DNA of 11,048 bases, from positions 3,009-14,056 of the forward strand of contig JAOXYB010034507.1 of NCBI GenBank assembly GCA_028565635.1, given 5' to 3'. This document shows positions 9,801 to 11,048 of the stretch, piece after piece. The stretch's first letter is position 1; each line of letters opens with the position of its first letter. Origin of the DNA: Phoronis ovalis (taxonomy: Eukaryota > Phoronida > Phoronidae). The notes below the pieces were generated by a model. It was not told the origin of the DNA. It worked only from the letters and a program-made list of their open reading frames with translations, and ran no database searches. Made by a program: the position numbers and the translations under genes.

Positions 9801-9997
9801 AAGGTGTACAAAATATTTATAGAAAAGCAACATTACGTCAATGTGTGTTTACGGATTACTTTGTGATAAAATAGATAAATGTAGATCATATGTGTCAAGT
9901 GTAATTTTTCATTTCAGATCTGTTATATGCGTACTCTGAATGGGTGCCGCAAGTGAAGCACAAAGAATTAAAAGAAAGATGGCCACCTGTTAAGTAA
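666..9997 (+). CDS. DHX37: DHX37/Dhr1-type DEAH-box RNA helicase, 21 exons, 5'-partial
   Basis: Spliced exons: 666-814, 995-1087, 1533-1629, 2083-2196, 2353-2538, 2988-3117, 3254(or 3257)-3311, 3586-3685, 3969-4061, 4399-4506, 4735-4859, 5155-5251, 5598-5748, 6559-6749, 7063-7125, 7227-7383, 7539-7729, 8208-8460, 8730-8898, 9280-9377, 9918-9997. They total 2703 nt, 900 residues plus TAA, in one frame with GT-AG at every intron. Visible along the partial protein: motif I GETGSGKT (residues 29-36), Ia TEPRR (58-62), II DEAH (126-129), III SAT (162-164), V TNVAETS (356-362), [10 protein letters not shown] (403-410), then winged-helix, ratchet, OB-like and C-terminal regions. The family is the nucleolar ATPase that displaces U3 snoRNA from the pre-40S particle, activated by UTP14. 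Blocks such as [15 protein letters not shown] and GDLMVLL..VGACEY, plus an acidic RecA2 insert, favour DHX37 over DHX15, DHX33 or DHX8. Human DHX37 is 1157 residues, so about 240 N-terminal residues are upstream. All catalytic motifs are intact. Confidence 0.96.
995..1087 (+). CDS. DHX37: DHX37 exon: motif Ia
   Basis: A Ser codon split over the intron is followed by [20 protein letters not shown]. The TEPRR motif (1017-1031) contacts RNA in DEAH helicases. Its Thr and second Arg correspond to human T304 and R308, which I recall as sites of substitutions in 46,XY gonadal dysgenesis. Both are conserved here. The exon ends in phase 2 at the donor AAG|GTAACA. Confidence 0.95.
1088..1532 (+). other. 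DHX37 intron, 445 bp
   Basis: GTAACA donor and TTTTCTTTGCAG acceptor. The interior is AT-rich with no coding, RNA-gene or repeat signal that I can see on either strand. Confidence 0.85.
1533..1629 (+). CDS. DHX37: DHX37 exon: RecA1 motif Ib region
   Basis: It encodes [15 protein letters not shown] and [13 protein letters not shown], blocks typical of the DEAH family; MTDG is in the motif Ib region of RecA1. It ends at codon AAG, phase 0, with donor GTACCA. Confidence 0.95.
1630..2082 (+). other. DHX37 intron, 453 bp
   Basis: GTACCA donor and TTATTTTGTAG acceptor. AT-rich. Minus-strand open frames across the 5' part only shadow the preceding exon. An ATGATGA at about 2043 resembles a snoRNA C box but has no D box or terminal stem. 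Confidence 0.85.
2083..2196 (+). CDS. DHX37: DHX37 exon: motif II (DEAH)
   Basis: It encodes [19 protein letters not shown] followed by [19 protein letters not shown]. The DEAH box at 2119-2130 coordinates Mg and activates water for ATP hydrolysis. Phase 0 at both ends, 38 codons. Confidence 0.96.
2353..2538 (+). CDS. DHX37: DHX37 exon: motif III (SAT), end of RecA1
   Basis: The acceptor TTTTTTAG|AGA gives [22 protein letters not shown] is at 2383-2391 and couples ATP hydrolysis to unwinding. The segment [15 protein letters not shown] leads into RecA2. Ends at FKK, phase 0, donor GTAGTT. Confidence 0.96.
2539..2987 (+). other. DHX37 intron, 449 bp
   Basis: GTAGTT donor and TTTGTTGTAG acceptor. 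AT-rich, with nothing recognisable inside on either strand. Confidence 0.85.
2988..3117 (+). CDS. DHX37: DHX37 exon: RecA2 motif IV
   Basis: It encodes [20 protein letters not shown] and then [30 protein letters not shown] is motif IV of RecA2 and is very close to the vertebrate protein. Ends after SPG in phase 1, donor GTAAAA. Confidence 0.95.
3254..3311 (+). CDS. DHX37: DHX37 exon: start of acidic RecA2 insert
   Basis: A tandem acceptor TAGCAG allows the exon to start at 3254 or 3257. The product is SPG(A)[16 protein letters not shown], the optional Ala depending on the acceptor; both choices keep frame. The segment is acidic and poorly conserved, as expected for the insert between motifs IV and V in DHX37/Dhr1. 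Ends in phase 2 at GATAG|GTAATT. Confidence 0.88.
3586..3685 (+). CDS. DHX37: DHX37 exon: acidic RecA2 insert
   Basis: The acceptor TTCTTCTTCAG gives [18 protein letters not shown] and then a run rich in Asp, Glu and Ser ending LDDDM. DLDxYSALP is a recognisable DHX37 signature before the variable acidic stretch. The donor ATATG|GTAGTC is weaker than others in the gene. Reading through it gives 48 AT-rich codons and a stop at 3827, so intron retention would truncate the enzyme before motif V. Confidence 0.88.
3843..3942. repeat. Perfect 50-bp tandem duplication in intron
   Basis: Bases 3843-3892 are repeated without a mismatch at 3893-3942. The unit begins AAATAGTAAAAG and ends CCAACTATATG. 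The second copy ends 26 nt before the next exon, so the likely branch-point region is duplicated. Perfect identity implies a very recent event, a polymorphic allele, or an assembly artefact. Confidence 0.97.
3969..4061 (+). CDS. DHX37: DHX37 exon: end of acidic insert, motif IVa
   Basis: The acceptor TTTTCTAG|GAT gives [20 protein letters not shown] and [11 protein letters not shown]. The first part finishes the variable linker. LPLYSLL..DKQAK is the conserved helical segment of RecA2 just before motif V. Phase 0 at both ends. Confidence 0.93.
4062..4398 (+). other. DHX37 intron, 337 bp
   Basis: GTAGGT donor and GATTGTAG acceptor. AT-rich; no gene, RNA or repeat recognised. Confidence 0.85.
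4399..4506 (+). CDS. DHX37: DHX37 exon: motif V
   Basis: It encodes [20 protein letters not shown] and then [23 protein letters not shown] at 4444-4464 is motif V, contacting RNA and the ATP site. Phase 0 at both ends, 36 codons. Confidence 0.96.
4735..4859 (+). CDS. DHX37: DHX37 exon: beta-hairpin and motif VI
   Basis: It encodes [19 protein letters not shown], then the strand-separating hairpin region and QRAGRAGR (4813-4836), the motif VI arginine fingers. The first Arg of this region aligns with the disease-linked area around human R674. Ends in phase 2, donor GTAAAT. Confidence 0.96.
5155..5251 (+). CDS. DHX37: DHX37 exon: RecA2 end and winged-helix entry
   Basis: A split Arg codon completes GHCYR, then [20 protein letters not shown] and [12 protein letters not shown]. 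The xRRPVxDLVLQMK segment is the standard DEAH junction into the winged helix. Ends in phase 0, donor GTATAA. Confidence 0.95.
5252..5597 (+). other. DHX37 intron, 346 bp
   Basis: GTATAA donor and TTATTTATAG acceptor. AT-rich; a minus-strand open frame over its start is a shadow of the exon. Nothing else recognised. Confidence 0.85.
5598..5748 (+). CDS. DHX37: DHX37 exon: winged-helix domain
   Basis: It encodes [20 protein letters not shown] followed by [20 protein letters not shown], then a basic tail [18 protein letters not shown] and the AAE.LL..LGAL helix are clear DHX37 winged-helix hallmarks. Ends in phase 1, donor AAAG|GTAAGA. Confidence 0.95.
5749..6558 (+). other. Largest complete DHX37 intron, 810 bp
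   Basis: GTAAGA donor and TTTTCAATTTTAG acceptor. Strongly AT-rich. A 62-codon minus-strand open frame at 6069-6257 has a hydrophobic AT-driven composition and no splice or homology support. No snoRNA boxes, tRNA or clear transposon ends were found. Confidence 0.83.
6559..6749 (+). CDS. DHX37: DHX37 exon: ratchet (HA2) domain, first part
   Basis: It encodes [20 protein letters not shown] and then [37 protein letters not shown] is the classic start of the HA2/ratchet domain, a helical bundle that grips RNA. Ends LTEEE, phase 0. Confidence 0.95.
6750..7062 (+). other. DHX37 intron, 313 bp
   Basis: GTAAAA donor and TTGCATTTTAG acceptor. AT-rich; no further signal seen. Confidence 0.85.
7063..7125 (+). 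CDS. DHX37: DHX37 exon: small ratchet-domain exon, 21 codons
   Basis: It encodes [20 protein letters not shown] plus Ser. RRTWAG matches the human MKRTWAGQG segment, confirming this short lysine-rich exon. Phase 0 at both ends, with a near-consensus donor GTAAGT, so skipping it would keep frame while deleting part of the helical domain. Confidence 0.93.
7227..7383 (+). CDS. DHX37: DHX37 exon: ratchet domain core
   Basis: It encodes [20 protein letters not shown], then [20 protein letters not shown] and [12 protein letters not shown]. GDxMVLLxAVGACEYxGCTPQFC is strongly diagnostic of DHX37. Ends in phase 1 at ACAG|GTAGGT. Confidence 0.96.
7539..7729 (+). CDS. DHX37: DHX37 exon: ratchet to OB linker
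   Basis: It encodes [20 protein letters not shown] and then [34 protein letters not shown] is conserved in DHX37 and precedes the OB-like fold. The following [12 protein letters not shown] is divergent. Phase 1 entry, phase 0 exit at TTTCAG|GTAAAA. Confidence 0.94.
7730..8207 (+). other. DHX37 intron, 478 bp
   Basis: GTAAAA donor and TTGGTTAACAG acceptor. It contains a 71-codon plus-strand open frame (7762-7977). Human DHX37 joins the flanking exons directly, so this frame is not part of the enzyme and looks fortuitous. Nothing else recognised. Confidence 0.82.
8208..8460 (+). CDS. DHX37: DHX37 exon: OB-like domain
   Basis: The largest coding exon. It encodes [20 protein letters not shown], then [20 protein letters not shown] and [32 protein letters not shown]...YM.GV and the .WLP pattern match the OB fold of DEAH/RHA helicases, which binds RNA and regulators. 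Ends in phase 1, donor TTTG|GTAAGT. Confidence 0.95.
8730..8898 (+). CDS. DHX37: DHX37 exon: C-terminal domain, part 1
   Basis: It encodes [20 protein letters not shown], then [20 protein letters not shown] and [12 protein letters not shown]. The motif YK.FAR.LLEG and the S.P.TM.KTWA pattern belong to the DHX37/Dhr1-specific C-terminal domain, absent from most DEAH helicases. Exits in phase 2 (AA|GTAAGG). Confidence 0.94.
8899..9279 (+). other. DHX37 intron, 381 bp
   Basis: GTAAGG donor and GGTTTCTTTCAG acceptor. AT-rich; no further signal recognised. Confidence 0.85.
9280..9377 (+). CDS. DHX37: DHX37 exon: C-terminal domain, part 2
   Basis: A split Lys codon completes TWAK, then [20 protein letters not shown] and [21 protein letters not shown] matches human DHX37 closely. 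Exits in phase 1 with a consensus donor GTAAGT. Confidence 0.94.
9378..9917 (+). other. Last DHX37 intron, 540 bp
   Basis: GTAAGT donor and TTTTTCATTTCAG acceptor. AT-rich; I see no gene, repeat or RNA element in it. Confidence 0.85.
9918..9997 (+). CDS. DHX37: DHX37 terminal coding exon and stop
   Basis: It encodes [20 protein letters not shown] then RWPPVK and TAA (9995-9997). The ending matches human YLLAEYCEWLPQ...WPPT, so the C-terminus is natural and not truncated. Confidence 0.95.
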
Positions 9998-10095
9998 CAG
10001 ATGGTTTAGGAAGTTTTATGGGTGTATGTAGTGATATATAATACAAGTTATGTAATAACTATACAGTGTAAATAAATGACATATATAATTATGAA
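9998..10095 (+). other. Predicted short 3' UTR of DHX37
   Basis: AT-rich sequence between the stop codon and the expected cleavage zone 10-30 nt after the AATAAA at 10071. The 3' end position is inferred, not seen. A later AATAAA at 10219 could give a longer form. Confidence 0.55.
10071..10076 (+). terminator. Polyadenylation signal AATAAA
   Basis: A canonical AATAAA 74 nt after the DHX37 stop, followed within about 50 nt by TG/T-richer sequence suitable as a downstream element. It is the best-placed candidate; another AATAAA is at 10219-10224. Confidence 0.6.
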
Positions 10096-10099
10096 ACTG

Positions 10100-10619
10100 A
10101 ACTTAACTCTCAACATGTCTCACATCATTGTGCATTTCCACAAAAAGTCTAAACATAGCCAACTGACCCACAGCAACTATGTCACCTTTCACCATAACTA
10201 AATGCTGGCTTCAAAGGAAATAAACTACTGTAAAGTACTGAATACATCTGTCCAGCACCATTGTAGCAGTTGTACTTTCAATTTGCACATTTCAGGGTAA
10301 GAAGCCACATGCACAGAACCAAATGAAAAATTCTAATTTTCTGAAGATGGTAGCATACATCAAAATGTGTGATACGTTTCACAGGAGATGCACCAAAAAA
10401 TGGCAGCACACCAGAAAAAGGCTGATGCCAGACAGACTGCCTAGACTCCTAACTAAACTCGTCCAATACACACTTTCTATCTGGAGCACGTGTGTACATT
10501 TTTATCATACTAAATGTTTTTCAGATTAGATAACAAAAGTAATAATGCTGCATTTAAGAACATTTTAAAGGGAAACAACATCAATCCTAACTGTACAATG
10601 AAGACAACAAGACTGTGCG
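10100..10619. other. Non-coding stretch downstream of DHX37
   Basis: No coherent gene is seen. A 68-codon plus-strand open frame (10323-10529) has no recognisable motif. A 19-codon lysine-rich frame follows a good acceptor at 10384 but is isolated. If the minus-strand exon at 10620-10727 is real, this stretch would hold its 3' UTR; no canonical AATAAA on the minus strand was found, only a weak GATAAA near 10500. Confidence 0.5.
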
Positions 10620-10727
10620 TCACTGATCTTTTTTTTCTTGAGGATTCTTTTCTTTTTTGCTTGGTATTGGATTCTGTTTACATTGGTGATACAAATCATT
10701 TATTTCAAGCTCTCTTATGCAATTTTC
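10620..10727 (-). CDS. Possible terminal exon of a convergent unidentified gene
   Basis: Read on the minus strand, a strong acceptor (GTTTTTGTTTCAG, ending at 10728) is followed by 35 open codons and TGA (stop at 10622-10620). The peptide starts ENCIRELEINDLYHQCKQ and ends in a lysine/glutamine-rich tail KKEKNPQEKKDQ, a composition common at eukaryotic C-termini and unlike translated AT-rich intron. A donor (GACAAG|GTAATT) lies 83 nt upstream at 10810. It would close an 18-nt microexon 10828-10811 (SRIPDK) preceded by TTTATTAG, joining in phase 0. Unspliced, the frame could also start at an ATG at 10742-10740. I do not recognise the protein; it may be fortuitous. Confidence 0.4.
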   Translation of the reverse strand, partial: ENCIRELEINDLYHQCKQNPIPSKKEKNPQEKKDQ

Positions 10728-11048
10728 CTGAAACAAAAACATTCGAGTTACCCTCAATGTCAAAATGAAGGGTACTTCACAATTTCCTAGCACAAAATAA
10801 TTTTAATTACCTTGTCTGGAATCCGGGACTAATAAAGCACAGGAATATACATAAATTATTGTGGTAAATAGATATCAACTTTCACAATGCAACATTAAAA
10901 AAACTGACAAATGTTTTCAGGCAGTGTTTTGTTTGCATATCAGTTGCTTTAGTCCTTTTTTGGATCATATTTAGACTTGCTCAAGTCCTTGTGAACATAA
11001 AAAAAAAAAAATTATGTTTAATTCTCTTTTTTATGTCTTTTACATCAG
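10728..11048. other. Distal flank, mostly non-coding
   Basis: It holds the putative minus-strand intron (10728-10810) and microexon. A very short minus-strand frame at 10987-10949 ends KSKYDPKKD-stop after an AAG acceptor-like site. There is a run of 13 A at 10999-11011, and a pyrimidine-rich tract ending CAG at the window edge. None of these alone defines a gene. Confidence 0.4.

Noticed and set aside
666-9997. The possibility that the gene is a processed pseudogene or decayed copy.
   Set aside because: All introns are present with GT-AG ends, the joined frame is intact for 901 codons, and every helicase motif is preserved.
10514-10768. An 84-codon plus-strand open frame downstream of DHX37.
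   Set aside because: It has no recognisable domain and lies opposite the more protein-like minus-strand exon candidate; low stop density on both strands makes it uninformative.
10949-10987. A 12-codon minus-strand tail DLSKSKYDPKKD ending in TAA after CACAAG.
   Set aside because: Too short, with a non-preferred AAG acceptor; it would compete with the better terminal exon at 10620-10727.
1-11048. A search for CRISPR arrays, operons, prophage or bacterial defence systems.
   Set aside because: The window is clearly intron-rich eukaryotic DNA; no regularly spaced repeats or compact prokaryotic gene clusters are present.

Overview
The window is eukaryotic nuclear DNA: AT-rich (roughly two thirds A+T by eye), with one protein-coding gene broken by many GT-AG introns of about 100-810 bp. 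The encoded protein is animal-like and close to vertebrate DHX37. The base composition and compact introns suggest an invertebrate, perhaps an arthropod, but nothing here fixes the species.

Most of the window (666-9997, + strand) holds 21 coding exons of DHX37, orthologue of yeast Dhr1/Ecm16. This is the DEAH-box RNA helicase of the small-subunit processome that releases U3 snoRNA from pre-18S rRNA. Joined at the inferred splice sites, the exons give one open frame of 901 codons including the stop, with no frameshift or internal stop. It starts just before helicase motif I and runs to the natural C-terminus. Start codon, promoter and N-terminal exons lie upstream of base 1. Exons 666-2538 encode RecA1 ([20 protein letters not shown]). 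Exons 2988-5251 encode RecA2 (motif IV, an acidic insert, [15 protein letters not shown]). Exons 5598-8460 encode the winged-helix, ratchet and OB-like domains, and 8730-9997 the DHX37-type C-terminal domain. A short 3' UTR with AATAAA at 10071 follows.

Bases 1-665 are the 3' part of an upstream intron. They hold two degenerate direct copies of an old repeat, a 22-bp tandem repeat, and a 141-bp palindromic MITE-like element. The intron at 3686-3968 holds a perfect 50-bp tandem duplication close to its acceptor.

Bases 10100-11048 are mostly non-coding. On the minus strand, 10620-10727 looks like the terminal exon of an unidentified convergent gene: a clean acceptor followed by 35 open codons with a lysine/glutamine-rich tail. 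That is the most uncertain but most interesting call.

I see no undescribed multi-gene system here. The window is a conserved ribosome-biogenesis helicase gene with several small structural curiosities.
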